From Actinoplanes octamycinicus (GTDB taxonomy: Bacteria > Actinomycetota > Actinomycetes > Mycobacteriales > Micromonosporaceae): a stretch of DNA of 64,000 nucleotides. Shown piece by piece: positions 1 to 11,412 of this stretch. The stretch covers positions 8,537,501-8,601,500 of the forward strand of contig NZ_JACHNB010000001.1 in the NCBI RefSeq assembly GCF_014205225.1, written 5' to 3'. How positions within the stretch are numbered: the stretch's first letter is position 1; every line of letters begins with the position of its first letter. Made by a program: the position numbers and the translations under genes. The notes under the pieces were generated by a model that did no database searches, had not been told where the DNA came from, and saw only the letters and a list, made by a program, of their open reading frames with translations.

Positions 1-1037
1 GGCCGCGATGGCGTCCAGCTCGAAGCTGTTGCCGGCGGTCGGGCCGGCCAGGTTGAGGCGGCCGGAGAGGATGATGCCGGCGATCGCCGACAGCACGCCC
101 ATGTTGACGAACAGCCAGAAGACGACCGACTTGACCTTGACGCCGGAGAGCGTGGCGGCCTGCAGGTTGCCACCGACGGCGTAGATCTGGCGGCCGAAGA
201 CGGCCCGGTTGGTGACCGCGGTGTAGCCGACGATCAGCACGGCGAGCAGCACCAGGACCCACGGCAGGTTGCGGAACCGGGCGAGCTGCACGACCAGGAA
301 CATCACCAGGATGGCCGGGACGGCGACCTTGGTGATGAACAGCCACATCGGGTCGACGCTCTGGTGGTAGCGGATCCGCGCGGAGCGGGAGCGCCACTGC
401 ACGACCACCATGCCGACCACGACCAGCAGGCCGACGATGATGCTGAACGCGTCGGCGCCGCCCAGCGGGCCGAGCGCGATGTTCTTCAGGAAGCCGGGGG
501 TGAAGCCGTTGGCCAGGGTGCGGATCTCGTCCGGGAACGGGCCGATGCCCTGGTTGCCGAGGATCTTGTAGGTGACGGCACGGAACAGCAGCATGCCGGC
601 CAGGGTCACGATGAAGGCGGGAATGCCGAAGTACGCCACCCAGTAGCCCTGCCAGGCGCCGACCAGCGCGCCGAAGATCAGCGTCGCGATGATCGCGACC
701 GGCCAGGGCAGGTCCCAGTTCACCATCATCACCGCGGCGAACGCGCCGGACGCGGCCACCACCGACCCCACCGACAGGTCGATGTGCCCGGCGATGATGA
801 TCAGCACCATGCCGATCGCCAGCACCAGGATGTACGAGTACTGGACGATGATGTTGCTGAGGTTCTGCGGGGCGAGCAGGTCACCGCCGGTCAGCGCCGT
901 GAAGATCACGATGGTGGCCGCGAGGGCGATGTAGATGCCGCTCTGCTTCAGGTCAAAGTTGATCTTCCGCGGCGCCTGGTCCTGGGCACCGGCCGGTCCC
1001 TTGTCAATGGACAGATCGGCGTTGGTGGGTGCGACGG

Positions 1038-1041
<4 letters not shown>
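1..1041 (-). CDS. Sugar ABC transporter permease (XylH/GguB/MmsB type), 3' end outside window
   Basis: Inner-membrane permease of a carbohydrate ABC importer of the BPD_transp_2 class, expected to take up a pentose such as arabinose. The first 347 codons are visible; the family is about 400 residues, so only the C-terminus is cut off by the window edge. A cytoplasmic N-terminus of about 30 residues is followed by repeated hydrophobic helices, including the family-typical stretch [17 protein letters not shown] and a later [14 protein letters not shown]. The start is a GTG whose GTGA overlaps the stop of the upstream ATPase gene, and the ATPase 3' end supplies an AGGAGG ribosome site. It is the last gene of the araA-binding protein-ATPase-permease operon. 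Family assignment is firm; substrate is inferred from araA. Confidence 0.9.
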
Positions 1042-2573
<1,532 letters not shown>

Positions 2574-2600
2574 GCAGACCCTCCTATGGGCCGACGAAGC

Positions 2601-2637
2601 CCGCGCCCCGCCCGCGGGGGGGGCGGGCGGGGCGCGG
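2601..2637 (-). terminator. 15-bp GC hairpin between binding-protein and ATPase genes
   Basis: A perfect 15-bp inverted repeat (arms 2601-2615 and 2623-2637) encloses a run of seven G on the plus strand, C in the mRNA. It lies 8 nt after the binding-protein stop codon and 27 nt before the ATPase start. No U tract follows. In sugar ABC operons a hairpin here commonly acts as a partial terminator or 3' stabiliser that lets the binding protein be made in excess; that role is inferred. Confidence 0.75.
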
Positions 2638-2645
2638 TACTCGAA

Positions 2646-3773
2646 TCACTTCAGCTGGTCGGCCTTGTAGTAGCCGCTGTCGACGAGCTCCTTCTGGTAG
2701 TTGCTCTTGTCGACGATCACCGACTGCAGCAGCTGGGCCGGGACGACCTTCTTGCCGTTGTCGTAGTCGGTGGTGTTGTTCGTGGTCGGGGTCTGGCCCT
2801 TGAGGATGGCGTCGGCCATCTCACCGGTCACCTTGGCCAGCTGGCGGGTGTCCTTGTAGATGGTCGAGTACTGCTCGCCCTTGATGATCGACTTGGTGGA
2901 GGCCAGCTCGGCGTCCTGACCGGTGACGATCGGGTACTTGCCGTCGGTGCCGTAACCACCCGACTTCAGCGCCGACAGGATGCCGATCGAGATGCCGTCG
3001 TAGGGCGAGAGGATGCCGTTGACCTTGACACCACCCTTGTAGGTGGAGGTCAGCAGGTTCTCCATGCGCTTCTGCGCGGTCTCCGGGTCCCAGCGCAGGG
3101 TGGAGACCGTCTTGAAGTCCTTCTGACCCGACTTGACGACCAGCGTGCCGTCCTTGATGTACGGGTCGAGGATGCTCATCGCGCCGTTGAAGAAGAACGT
3201 CGCGTTGTTGTCGTCCGGCGAGCCGGCGAACAGCTCGATGTTGAACGGGCCCTTCGCGTCACCCTTGCTGCCGTCCGCCTTGAGCACGCCCAGACCGGTC
3301 AGCAGCGAGGTGGCCTGCTGCACACCGACCTTGAAGTTGTCGAAGGTGGCGTAGTAGTCGACGGTCGCGCTGTCCCGGATCAGCCGGTCGTAGGCGATCA
3401 CCGGGATCTTCGCGGCCTCGGCGTTGTCCAGCTGCGAGGAGAGCGTGGTGCCGTCGATCGACGCGATGATCAGCAGCTTGGCGCCCTTGGTGATCTGGCT
3501 GTCCAGCTGCTGCGTCTGGGTCGGGATGTCGTTCTCGGCGTACTGCAGGTCGACCTTGTAGCCCAGGCCCTCGAGCTGCGACTTGAGGTTGTCGCCGTCG
3601 TGGATCCAGCGCTCCGACGACTTGGTCGGCATGGTGATGCCGATCAGGGCGCCGGCGGCGCTGCCGCCGCCGGCCGCCTCCTTGTCGGTGGTCTTCTCGG
3701 CGTCACCGCAGGCAGCCATGGTGGTCACCAGGGTGGCAGCGGCGAACGCTGCCGCAAGCCGGGTGTATTTCAC
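2646..3773 (-). CDS. Sugar-binding lipoprotein of the ABC importer (ChvE/XylF type)
   Basis: Extracytoplasmic solute-binding protein, 375 residues. The N-terminus [20 protein letters not shown] ends at a lipobox cysteine (MAAC), so it should be a lipid-anchored binding protein. The mature part begins with a Gly/Ala/Ser linker and then shows the periplasmic-binding-protein type 1 fold seen in ChvE and XylF ([16 protein letters not shown] near the start, [21 protein letters not shown]). The GTG at 3773 is chosen because AGAGGAG lies 7 nt upstream and the signal peptide starts there. It follows araA after 26 nt, so araA and transport are co-transcribed. Arabinose is the likely ligand by context only. 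Confidence 0.92.
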   Translation of the reverse strand: MKYTRLAAAFAAATLVTTMAACGDAEKTTDKEAAGGGSAAGALIGITMPTKSSERWIHDGDNLKSQLEGLGYKVDLQYAENDIPTQTQQLDSQITKGAKLLIIASIDGTTLSSQLDNAEAAKIPVIAYDRLIRDSATVDYYATFDNFKVGVQQATSLLTGLGVLKADGSKGDAKGPFNIELFAGSPDDNNATFFFNGAMSILDPYIKDGTLVVKSGQKDFKTVSTLRWDPETAQKRMENLLTSTYKGGVKVNGILSPYDGISIGILSALKSGGYGTDGKYPIVTGQDAELASTKSIIKGEQYSTIYKDTRQLAKVTGEMADAILKGQTPTTNNTTDYDNGKKVVPAQLLQSVIVDKSNYQKELVDSGYYKADQLK

Positions 3774-3799
3774 GGTGATTCTCCTCTTTGAGAGCGGTG

Positions 3800-5287
3800 T
3801 TACAGGGGGCGGGCCAGACGGTGGTACGCCTGGTTCCACCGCACTCGATCGGCGAAGTCGTCGGTCGTCGTGCGGTCTTCGATGAGCAGCAGCTCGGTCT
3901 GGGCCATCGTCGCGAAGTCCCGCAGGACCTCGGCGCCGACGGCCTGGGTGAGGACGGTGTGGTGCGGACCGCCCGCGGTGAGCCAGCACTCGGCCGAAGT
4001 CGACAGCGACGGCGCAGGCTTCCACACCGCCCGGGCGACTGGCAAATTGGGCAACGGCTCGTCCGGCGTGACCACCTCGATGACGTTCGCCACCAGGCGG
4101 AACCGGTCACCGAGGTCGGCGAGACCGATCACCACGCCCGGGCCGGGCGCGGCGTCGAACACCATCCGGACCGGGTCCTCCCGGCCGCCGATGCCCAGGG
4201 GGTGAATCTCGACACGAGGCCGCCCGGACGCGATGGTCGGGCAGACCTCGAGCATGTGCGCACCGAGGATCTTCGGCTCGCCGGGCCCGAAGTGGTACGT
4301 GTAGTCCTCCATGAACGAGGTGCCCCGGTCGGAGCCCGCGCCCATCGCCTTCACGGCGGCCAGCAGCGCGGAGGTCTTCCAGTCGCCCTCGCCGCCGAAG
4401 CCGTACCCGTCGGCCATCAGCCGCTGCACGGCCAGGCCGGGCAGCTGGCGGAGACCGCCGAGGTCCTCGAAGTTGGTGGTGAAGGCGCCGAAGCCGCCCT
4501 CGGTCAGGAACTGTCGCAGGCCGGCCTCGATCCGGGCGCCGTAGCGCAGCGAGTCGTGGCGCGCGCCACCTTTCGCCAGCTCCGGGTCCAGCTCGTAGAG
4601 GTCGGCGTACTCGGTCACCAGGTCGTCGACGGTCTTCTCGTCCACCGCGTCGACCACCGCGACCAGATCGTTCACGCCGTAGGTGTTGACCGACACACCG
4701 AAGCGCAGCTCGGCCTCGACCTTGTCGCCCTCGGTGACCGCCACGTCGCGCATGTTGTCGCCGAAGCGGGCCAGCCGCAGGGTGCGCAGCCGCTGCAGAC
4801 CGGCCGCCGCCTTGGCCCAGCCGTCGATCCGGGCGGCCACCGCCGGGTCGGACACGTGCCCGGCCACCGTCTTGCGCGGCACGCCCAGCCGCGCCTGGAT
4901 GAACCCGAACTCGCGGTCGCCGTGCGCGGCCTGGTTGAGGTTCATGAAGTCCATGTCGATGGACTCCCAGGGCAGCGAGATGTTGTGCTGCGTGTGCAGG
5001 TGCAGCAGCGGCTTGCGCAGCGCGTCCAGGCCGGAGATCCACATCTTGGCCGGCGAGAACGTGTGCATCCAGGCGATCACGCCGATCACCCGCGGATCCG
5101 CGTTCGCGTCCAGCATCACCTGCTTGATCGCGCCCGAGTCGGTGAGCACCGGCCGGCTGACCAGCTCGGCGCCCAGGCCGGCCGCCAGGGTGCGCTGGAT
5201 CTCAGCGGACTGGTCGGCCACCTGCTGGAGCGTCTCCGGCCCGTACAGGTGCTGGCTGCCGGTGAGAAACCAGATCTGCGGTTTCAT
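3800..5287 (-). CDS. araA: L-arabinose isomerase
   Basis: Converts L-arabinose to L-ribulose, the first step of bacterial arabinose catabolism; cytoplasmic and Mn-dependent in the family. The 495 residues match the usual length. The N-terminus [11 protein letters not shown] and the metal-site blocks [15 protein letters not shown] and GAHMLEVCP carry the conserved Glu and His ligands of AraA. It is the first gene of the transport operon. No araB kinase or araD epimerase is in the window, so the rest of the pathway must lie elsewhere, perhaps beyond the left edge. Expression probably starts at the palindrome-containing promoter near 5572-5598, giving a leader of roughly 280 nt. Confidence 0.96.
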   Translation of the reverse strand: MKPQIWFLTGSQHLYGPETLQQVADQSAEIQRTLAAGLGAELVSRPVLTDSGAIKQVMLDANADPRVIGVIAWMHTFSPAKMWISGLDALRKPLLHLHTQHNISLPWESIDMDFMNLNQAAHGDREFGFIQARLGVPRKTVAGHVSDPAVAARIDGWAKAAAGLQRLRTLRLARFGDNMRDVAVTEGDKVEAELRFGVSVNTYGVNDLVAVVDAVDEKTVDDLVTEYADLYELDPELAKGGARHDSLRYGARIEAGLRQFLTEGGFGAFTTNFEDLGGLRQLPGLAVQRLMADGYGFGGEGDWKTSALLAAVKAMGAGSDRGTSFMEDYTYHFGPGEPKILGAHMLEVCPTIASGRPRVEIHPLGIGGREDPVRMVFDAAPGPGVVIGLADLGDRFRLVANVIEVVTPDEPLPNLPVARAVWKPAPSLSTSAECWLTAGGPHHTVLTQAVGAEVLRDFATMAQTELLLIEDRTTTDDFADRVRWNQAYHRLARPL

Positions 5288-5571
5288 CGTGTGTCCTTAG
5301 GTGTTGATGGTGGTGCTGTTACCGGCTGTGGTCACGCGGCGCCGGCCGGCGATCTTTCACCCGAACCAATTTTGCGGCACCGGGCACCCGGTATAGAGCT
5401 CGTTGAGGATCTTGGCCGCTTCCGGGGCACCCCGATCGCCACCGAGCGACCGCTCAGGCCGGCCCGGAGGACGCCGATCTGAGGCGTCGCGCCCGGCACG
5501 AACGGCATGGGATCACCTCCACGGGGGGAGCCGGTCGGTGGCCACGGCCACACCCGGCGGGAGAATCCCAG

Positions 5572-5585
5572 TGTTATCGCTAACA
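5572..5585. promoter_or_regulatory. LacI-family operator at the araA promoter
   Basis: TGTTATCGCTAACA is a 14-bp near-perfect palindrome with the central CG typical of LacI-family operators. It lies immediately downstream of a minus-strand TTGACA, where a -10 box would be, so a bound repressor would block transcription of araA. A perfect version of the same site occurs at 6733-6746 before the regulator gene. Confidence 0.8.
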
Positions 5586-5616
5586 AAACCTGTGTCAACG
5601 GCTCTCGGCAACAAGC

Positions 5617-5648
5617 CGGTAACGGCCGCTTAACGGCGGCCGTTACCG
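5617..5648 (-). terminator. Hairpin after the LacI-family gene
   Basis: A perfect 13-bp stem (arms 5617-5629 and 5636-5648, loop TTAACG) begins 3 nt after the regulator stop codon. It separates the regulator transcript from the araA promoter. There is no U tract, which is usual for actinobacterial terminators. Confidence 0.75.
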
Positions 5649-5651
5649 CGA

Positions 5652-6665
5652 TCAGGCCGGCGGAGCAACGCTCTCACGGACCACCAATTGTGCCGGAACG
5701 ATCACCGTGTCGGCGGCGCCCGCGTCTTCTTTCATCTGACCGAGCAGCAGGGTCAGCGCGGCCCGGGCCACGTCGCCGAAGGACTGGCGCACCGTGGTCA
5801 GCGGCGGGATGAAGAACGCCGCCTCGGGCACGTCGTCGAACCCGATCACGCTGACGTCGTGCGGCACCCGGCGGCCGCGCTCGTGCAGCGCCCGCAGCAC
5901 GCCCAGGGCCAGGTGGTCGTTGGCCGCGAAGACCGCGGTGACCTCCGGCATCCGGGCCAGCATCTGCCCGGCCCGGTAGCCCTCGGCGGCCGACCAGTCG
6001 GCGCTGAGCAGCGGCGGGACCTCCCGGCCGGCCTCCTGAAGCGTCTGCCGCCAGCCCTGGATCCGGCCGGCCGAGTCGAACCAGTCGGTCGGCCCGGAGA
6101 CGTGCCAGACCGTCTCGTGCCCGGCCTCCAGCAGGTGCTGGACCGCGGCCCGGGCGCCGGCCACCTGGTCGACGGTGACCAGCGAGCGCCCGGCCGCCGG
6201 GTCGCCGTCGATGAACACCACCGGCACCTCGGCCGGGATCTCGGCCAGCGCCTCGGTGGCCGACGCCACCTGGGCGATCACCACCAGGCCGGCCACCCGC
6301 TGGTCCAGGTGCCGCTCGACCACCGCGGAGATCGAGTCCCGGTCCAGCTCCCGGACGCTGCCCACGCTGACCGCGAAACCGGCGTCCGCCGCGGCCTGCT
6401 CGAACTCGGTGAGCATCGAGGCCGGGCCGTACAGCATGCTGTTGCGGGCCACCACGCCGATCAGCTGGGACCGGCCGGTGACCAGGGCACGAGCCGCCCG
6501 GTTCGGCCGGTAGCCGAGCTCGGCGATGGCCGCCCGGACCCGGATCCGGGTCTGCTCCTTGACGTTCGGATGATCGTTGAGCACACGTGAGACGGTCTGG
6601 TGGGAAACCCCGGCCAGTCGTGCCACGTCCGTCATCGCCGGGGAACGGGATCCCTTGGTCTCCAC
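5652..6665 (-). CDS. LacI-family transcriptional regulator of the arabinose locus
   Basis: Sugar-responsive repressor, 337 residues. The N-terminal helix-turn-helix (residues 11-33) reads MTDVARLAGVSHQTVSRVLN, the diagnostic LacI pattern, followed by the hinge (YRPNRAARALVTGRS) and a periplasmic-binding-type ligand domain to the C-terminus (HDVSVIGFDDVPEAAFFIPP is a typical block). The GTG at 6665 has GAGG about 8 nt upstream; the ATG at codon 11 is a weaker alternative because it would shorten the arm before the helix-turn-helix. Identical operators in front of this gene and of araA argue for autorepression and control of the ara operon. The inducer is unknown. Confidence 0.94.
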   Translation of the reverse strand: METKGSRSPAMTDVARLAGVSHQTVSRVLNDHPNVKEQTRIRVRAAIAELGYRPNRAARALVTGRSQLIGVVARNSMLYGPASMLTEFEQAAADAGFAVSVGSVRELDRDSISAVVERHLDQRVAGLVVIAQVASATEALAEIPAEVPVVFIDGDPAAGRSLVTVDQVAGARAAVQHLLEAGHETVWHVSGPTDWFDSAGRIQGWRQTLQEAGREVPPLLSADWSAAEGYRAGQMLARMPEVTAVFAANDHLALGVLRALHERGRRVPHDVSVIGFDDVPEAAFFIPPLTTVRQSFGDVARAALTLLLGQMKEDAGAADTVIVPAQLVVRESVAPPA

Positions 6666-6732
6666 TTGCGCACCTCGCCAGGTCCAGATCTGATGGAGCT
6701 TAGCGGCAGGCCGCGCATCTCCCGTGTGGGAA

Positions 6733-6746
6733 TGTTATCGATAACA
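6733..6746. promoter_or_regulatory. Perfect LacI-type operator upstream of the regulator
   Basis: TGTTATCGATAACA is a perfect 14-bp palindrome 68 bp upstream of the LacI-family start and 59 bp upstream of the divergent DUF2252 gene. It differs from the araA operator at one position. It most likely mediates autoregulation and could also touch the divergent gene. Confidence 0.82.
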
Positions 6747-6804
6747 ATGCCTGCCCCGCGAGCCCCGCGCGGCCGGTACCGCCGGAGCCGTACTCTCAGC
6801 AGCG

Positions 6805-8226
6805 ATGGACGCGACACCCACGATCAGCAGCCACGTCGTGCTCAGCTCAGCGGGCGACGAAGGATTCACCTCCCTGCGCCGGCCCGCACGGCCGCGCGCC
6901 GAACGATACGAGATCGGCCGGTCACTGCGCGAGCGGTCCCCCCGCTCGGACATGGCGCACTGGCAGCCGCCCGCCGACCGGCCCGATCCGGTGCGCCAGG
7001 TGGTGGCCTCGCACGAGGGCCGGCTGCCCTGGCTCGTCCCGGTCCGGATCGGCCGCATGATCGCCAATCCGTACGCGTTCCTGAGGGGAACCGCCGGCCT
7101 GATGGCCGACGACTTCGCCGGCCTGCCGCACACCGGCATCACTCCGGTCATCTGCGGCGACGCCCACCTGGGCAACTTCGGCTTCTACGCCAGCCCGGAG
7201 CGCGAGCTGGTCTTCGACCTCAACGACTTCGACGAGGCGCACCCCGGCCCGTGGGAGTGGGACCTGCGCCGCCTGGTGGTCAGCGTGCACGTGGCCGGCC
7301 GGGTCAACGGCTTCCGGGAGAGCGCCTGCGCCGAGGCGGTGCAGCACTGTGTCGAGGAGTACCGGGAGCAGATCGCCCAGCTGTCCGAGCGGCCGCTGCT
7401 GGCCCGCTCGTTCGACCAGCTCGACGTCGACGCGATGCGCTCGCAGGCGAGCCGGGGCAGCTTCCGCGACGAGATCGAGCGGGCCGCCCGGCGGGCCCGC
7501 CGGCGCACCAGTGACCGGGCGCTGCCCCGGTTCACCGAGCAGCGCGACGGCACCCGCCGGCTGGTCGAGCAGCCGCCGGTGATCACCCGGCCCTCGGACG
7601 ACGACCGGGAGCTGCTCGAGCAGGCGCTGGACGGCTACCTGACCACGCTCAAGCCGCACTGGGCGCGGATCCTCGGCGGCTACCGGATCGTGGACGTGGC
7701 ACACAAGGTGGTCGGCGTCGGCTCGGTCGGGCTGCGCGCCTACGTGGCGCTGTGCGAGGGCAGCGATCCGGACGACGTGGTGTTCCTGCAGCTCAAGCAG
7801 GCCCGCCGCTCGGTGATCGCCAAGCACCAGCACGGTGACCTGGCCTGGCACCGGCACCAGGGCCAGCGGGTGGTGGAGTACCAGCAGGCCCTGCAGACGG
7901 TCAGCGACCCGCTGCTGGGCTGGACCACGGTCGGCGACCACCAGTACTACGTGCGCCAGTTCCGGGACATGAAGGGCGCGATCGTGGTCGAGGACATCAA
8001 CGCCGGCGCGCTCGCCGACTACGCCGGGGTCTGCGGCTTCCTGCTGGCCAAGTCGCACGCCCGGACCAGCGGCGCGTCGATGATCGCCGGGTACGTGGGC
8101 AGCGGCGACAAGCTGGACGAGTCGCTGGCCCGGTTCGCCCGGCTCTACGCCGACCAGGTGGAGAAGGACCACGCGGCGCTGGTCGCCGCGGTGCGGACCG
8201 GCGAATTGGAGGCGGAGACGGCATGA
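6805..8226 (+). CDS. DUF2252 family protein
   Basis: A 473-residue cytoplasmic protein of the DUF2252 family, widespread in actinobacteria and without a settled biochemical role; the fold resembles aminoglycoside-phosphotransferase/kinase proteins. Supporting blocks are [12 protein letters not shown] (catalytic-loop-like) and [20 protein letters not shown], with [15 protein letters not shown] before them. No Shine-Dalgarno sequence precedes the ATG; instead a TACTCT -10-like box lies 8 nt upstream (6791-6796), so the mRNA may be leaderless. The stop overlaps the next gene by 4 bp, suggesting co-translation with the PPOX oxidoreductase. Confidence 0.9.
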   Translation: MDATPTISSHVVLSSAGDEGFTSLRRPARPRAERYEIGRSLRERSPRSDMAHWQPPADRPDPVRQVVASHEGRLPWLVPVRIGRMIANPYAFLRGTAGLMADDFAGLPHTGITPVICGDAHLGNFGFYASPERELVFDLNDFDEAHPGPWEWDLRRLVVSVHVAGRVNGFRESACAEAVQHCVEEYREQIAQLSERPLLARSFDQLDVDAMRSQASRGSFRDEIERAARRARRRTSDRALPRFTEQRDGTRRLVEQPPVITRPSDDDRELLEQALDGYLTTLKPHWARILGGYRIVDVAHKVVGVGSVGLRAYVALCEGSDPDDVVFLQLKQARRSVIAKHQHGDLAWHRHQGQRVVEYQQALQTVSDPLLGWTTVGDHQYYVRQFRDMKGAIVVEDINAGALADYAGVCGFLLAKSHARTSGASMIAGYVGSGDKLDESLARFARLYADQVEKDHAALVAAVRTGELEAETA

Positions 8227-8627
8227 GCGGCGTGATCAGCTTGGACTCGGCGGCGTTGCGCGAGTTCTGGACCGAGCGGCACCTGTGCACGCTGACCACG
8301 CTGCGGGCCGACGGCTCGCCGCACGTGGTCGCGGTCGGCGCCACCCTCGACCCGGTCGCCGGCGTCGCCCGGGTGATCACCTCCGGCGGCTCGGCCAAGG
8401 TCCGGCACGTGCGGCGCGGCCAGCAGCGGGTGGCGATCTGCCAGGTCGACGGGCGGCGCTGGAGCACCGTGGAGGGCTTCGCGGTGATCCGCGACGACCC
8501 GGACGCGGTCGCCGAGGCGGAGCGCCGGTACGCCGAGCGTTACCGCACGCCCCGGCCCAACCCGGCGCGGGTGGTCATCGAGGTCAAGGTGACCCGGGTG
8601 CTCGGCTCCGCCTCGCTGACCGGCTGA
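8223..8627 (+). CDS. PPOX-class (probably F420-dependent) oxidoreductase
   Basis: A 134-residue split-beta-barrel flavin/F420-binding protein of the pyridoxamine 5'-phosphate oxidase superfamily, like the Rv1155-type proteins of actinobacteria. Family features are the N-terminal [20 protein letters not shown], the central [15 protein letters not shown] and the C-terminal [16 protein letters not shown]420 rather than FMN is inferred from these actinobacterial hallmarks. ATGA overlap with the DUF2252 gene indicates an operon. The last 88 bp run antisense to the 3' end of the convergent mannosyltransferase gene, though this C-terminus looks family-typical. Confidence 0.88.
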   Translation: MSGVISLDSAALREFWTERHLCTLTTLRADGSPHVVAVGATLDPVAGVARVITSGGSAKVRHVRRGQQRVAICQVDGRRWSTVEGFAVIRDDPDAVAEAERRYAERYRTPRPNPARVVIEVKVTRVLGSASLTG

Positions 8628-10129
8628 CCGCGACGCCGGCGGACCAGCCGGCGCAGCTGCCGGACCCCCAGATAGGCCAGGTAGCAGGTGACCAGCGGCG
8701 CGCCCGGGAACTTCAGGTGCCGGACCAGCCCGGAGCCGTCCGGCAGCACGGTGAAGGCCGCCACGATCGCGATCAGCATCACCGCCCGGACCCGGACCGC
8801 GGTGGCCGCCAGCAGGGTCAGCGGCCACAGCGTGTACCAGGGCAGGAAGACCGGGGCCAGGGCGACCGTGGCGACCATCGCCGCGGCCGCCCCGGTCAGC
8901 GCGGCCCGGACCGGGTCGGTCCGGTTCCGCAGCGCCCGCACCCAGATCACCACCAGCACCACGGCCAGCAGCACGAAGGCGACCGACCGGACCGCCGGCA
9001 CCGCGTCGAACCCCTTGTCGACGAGCTGCCCGGCATAGGTGACGGTCATCCCGACCGCGGTCGGCATCGAGCTGAACTGGACCAGCGCCTCGCTGTCCTT
9101 CAGCCCGGCCACCCAGCCCAGGTCGAGGCCGGCCAGCAGGGTGATCCCGGCCAGCGTGGCCGCCCCCGCGGCAGCCACCCCCACCGTGCCGGCCACCAGG
9201 TCACGCAGGCCGATCCGCCGGTGCACGGCCTGGGTCCCGGCCACGATCAGCACCGCGAACGGAACCGCGATCAGCGCGCTCGCCTTCACCGCGACCGCGG
9301 CGCCGAGCAGCACGCCGCCGGCCACCGTCGCCACCGGCCGCCGCGGGAACCGGACCAGCACCGCCAGGCCGGCCACCATCAGGCCGAGCATCATCGCGTC
9401 GTTGTGCGGGCCGCCCAGCAGGTGCGCGCCGATCAGCGGGCCGGCCAGCGCCAGCCACAGCGCCCGGGCCGGCGCCACCCCGCAGCGCCGGGCCAGCACC
9501 GGCAGCCCGGCCGCGACGGCCAGCACCCCGGCCAGCGCGGCCAGCCGGAACAGCACCAGCGGCAGCAGCAGCGAGCCGAGCTGCGGGGGCAGCGCGTCGA
9601 CGATCGCCGGCAGCGGCGGCAGCGCCTGACCGGCCACCACGATCAGCGCGGCGAGCAGGACGAACAGCGGACCGTACGGGGTCACGGTGTCCTGCCAGAT
9701 CGGCGGCACCGCGCCCAGCCAGGTGCAGGGCAGCGTCTCCGCGGTCGCCGTGTACGGGCTCAGGCCCCGCGCGTAGAGCTCGCCCTGGCAGTTGTACGAG
9801 TAGAAGTCCCGGCTGCCGAGCGGCGGCAGGACGAGGAACGGCGCGGTCCACAGGGCGATGGTGCCGAGCGTCCAGCGCACGCTGTGCTCCCGGTCCCGGC
9901 CGGCCCACCAGGCGTAACCCATCAGCGCGGTGCCGGCCAGCCACAGCAGGATCACCAGCGCGTCGTGGTTCCCCGAGGCGGGCAGCGCGCCGCCGCGCAT
10001 CCCGGCGCCGACCAGCAGCACGGCACCGGAGAAACCGGCCCAGCGCAGGGCCCGGGAGGTTAGCACGGCCCGATGGTCCCGTCGCCGGATGAGCGGCAGA
10101 CCAGGCCGGGGCGAACGGGAGACGGCCAT
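8540..10129 (-). CDS. MptB-like polyprenol-phosphomannose-dependent mannosyltransferase
   Basis: Multi-spanning GT-C membrane protein of about 529 residues, related to the alpha-1,6-mannosyltransferases (MptB type) that build lipoglycan mannan cores in actinobacteria. Evidence is roughly 12 hydrophobic helices and blocks typical of this group: [48 protein letters not shown] and a C-terminal [13 protein letters not shown]. The acidic residues in the first loop are the usual GT-C catalytic region. The start at 10129 (MAVSRS) is uncertain because no strong ribosome site precedes it. The 3' end overlaps the convergent PPOX gene by 88 bp. No other mannan genes are nearby. Confidence 0.8.
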   Translation of the reverse strand: MAVSRSPRPGLPLIRRRDHRAVLTSRALRWAGFSGAVLLVGAGMRGGALPASGNHDALVILLWLAGTALMGYAWWAGRDREHSVRWTLGTIALWTAPFLVLPPLGSRDFYSYNCQGELYARGLSPYTATAETLPCTWLGAVPPIWQDTVTPYGPLFVLLAALIVVAGQALPPLPAIVDALPPQLGSLLLPLVLFRLAALAGVLAVAAGLPVLARRCGVAPARALWLALAGPLIGAHLLGGPHNDAMMLGLMVAGLAVLVRFPRRPVATVAGGVLLGAAVAVKASALIAVPFAVLIVAGTQAVHRRIGLRDLVAGTVGVAAAGAATLAGITLLAGLDLGWVAGLKDSEALVQFSSMPTAVGMTVTYAGQLVDKGFDAVPAVRSVAFVLLAVVLVVIWVRALRNRTDPVRAALTGAAAAMVATVALAPVFLPWYTLWPLTLLAATAVRVRAVMLIAIVAAFTVLPDGSGLVRHLKFPGAPLVTCYLAYLGVRQLRRLVRRRRGQPVSEAEPSTRVTLTSMTTRAGLGRGVR

Positions 10130-10330
10130 CCGGTTCGGTGCGAGTTCACCCGGCTCCGATCTGATCGACGGTGACAAATGACTGGCCCCGCTGTCGCCGG
10201 GACCGCCCGGCACCCTAGCCGGGGTGGTCAACATCGCGCTGTCCGGTGCGCCGGGCGGGCGGCTGCGGGCGTACCGGAAATCGGGTTTGCGGGGTCTTTC
10301 CTGTCGGGGGGTGGTCATAGAGTCGGGGGC

Positions 10331-11254
10331 ATGACGACGCCTGCCGCCGAGAGCGTGCTGCTGCCCGGGCACGACGTGCCGCTGGGGCGCTACACGACGG
10401 TTCGCCGCCTGCTGCCGCACCGGGAGCGGCGGATGGTCGGGGCGTGGTGCTTCGTCGACCACTTCGGGCCGGACGACGTGCGCGGCCGCCCCGGCATGCA
10501 GGTGCCGCCGCACCCGCACACCGGGCTGCAGACGGTGACCTGGCTGGTCGACGGCGTGATCGAGCACCGGGACAGCCTCGGCAGCCACCAGGTGATCGCA
10601 CCCGGCCAGCTGAACCTGATGACGTCCGGGCACGGCATCGCGCACTCCGAGTTCACCCCGCCCGACCACCCGGACGCGATGCACGGGCTGCAGCTGTGGG
10701 TCGCCCTGCCGGAGCCGGCGCGGCACCGGCCGCCCGCCTTCGAGCACTTCGCCGAGTTGCCGTCGGTCACCGAGGGGCCGGCGACGGTGACCGTGGTGGC
10801 CGGCTCGCTCGGGGCGCTGCGCTCGCCGGCGACCGTGCACTCGCCGCTGGTCGGCGCCGAGATCGTTTACACCGGCGCGGCCCGGCAGACCCTGGAGCTG
10901 GACCCCACCTTCGAGTACGCGGTGCTGGTCATGTCCGGCGCCGCGGTGGTCGACGGGTCCCCGGTGACCGCGGGGTCGCTGCTCTACCTGGACACCGGGC
11001 GGAGTGAGCTGGACATCTCGGTGCTCGCCGCGGCGCGGCTGTTCCTGATCGGCGGGGAGCCGTTCGAGGAGCCGCTGGTGATGTGGTGGAACTTCGTGGG
11101 CCGCTCGCACGAGGAGGTGGTGGCGGCCCGGGAGGACTGGATGGCGGGCCGGCGGTTCGGGGCGGTCCGGGGGTGCGACGCCGCTCCGCTGCCGGCGCCG
11201 GAGCTGCCGACGGTCCGGCTGAAGGCGCGGGACCGCGGCGGCCGGACCTCCTGA
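10331..11254 (+). CDS. Pirin family protein
   Basis: A 307-residue bicupin of the pirin family, metal-binding and usually quercetinase-like or a transcription cofactor in described members. The first cupin carries the metal-site block PPHPHTGLQTVTWLVDG, with a downstream His in HGIAHSEFTPP, as in pirins; the C-terminal cupin holds LFLIGGEPFEEPLVMWWNFV, a family hallmark. The ATG at 10331 is chosen because homologous sequence starts there. The gene stands alone, with 201 bp before it and 158 bp after. Substrate is not predictable from sequence. Confidence 0.92.
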   Translation: MTTPAAESVLLPGHDVPLGRYTTVRRLLPHRERRMVGAWCFVDHFGPDDVRGRPGMQVPPHPHTGLQTVTWLVDGVIEHRDSLGSHQVIAPGQLNLMTSGHGIAHSEFTPPDHPDAMHGLQLWVALPEPARHRPPAFEHFAELPSVTEGPATVTVVAGSLGALRSPATVHSPLVGAEIVYTGAARQTLELDPTFEYAVLVMSGAAVVDGSPVTAGSLLYLDTGRSELDISVLAAARLFLIGGEPFEEPLVMWWNFVGRSHEEVVAAREDWMAGRRFGAVRGCDAAPLPAPELPTVRLKARDRGGRTS

Positions 11255-11412
11255 GCCGGGCCGCTGACCCGGCGCCTGCGCGGCGAGCGCTCCCGTCACC
11301 GCCGGATCGCCGGCCATCCATGCGCACCGGTCGCACAAAGTGGCGTTGACGGGGTGCCGATCCGGGCGGAAGGTCGAGGAGACGACCACCCGCAGGGCAT
11401 CCGGAGGGTGCC

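Larger units (their letters stand above)
5288..5651 (-). promoter_or_regulatory. Leader and promoter region of the ara operon
   Basis: This 364-bp gap between the regulator stop and the araA start holds a hairpin (5617-5648), a TTGACA-like -35 box read on the minus strand (TGTCAA at 5593-5598), and a LacI-type palindrome at 5572-5585 just downstream of it. The remaining 285 bp to araA form a leader in which I see no convincing coding frame or known riboswitch. Confidence 0.6.

Noticed and set aside
5332..5598. 88-codon minus-strand frame in the ara leader
   Set aside because: It begins inside the -35 box of the predicted araA promoter and has no ribosome site or family features.
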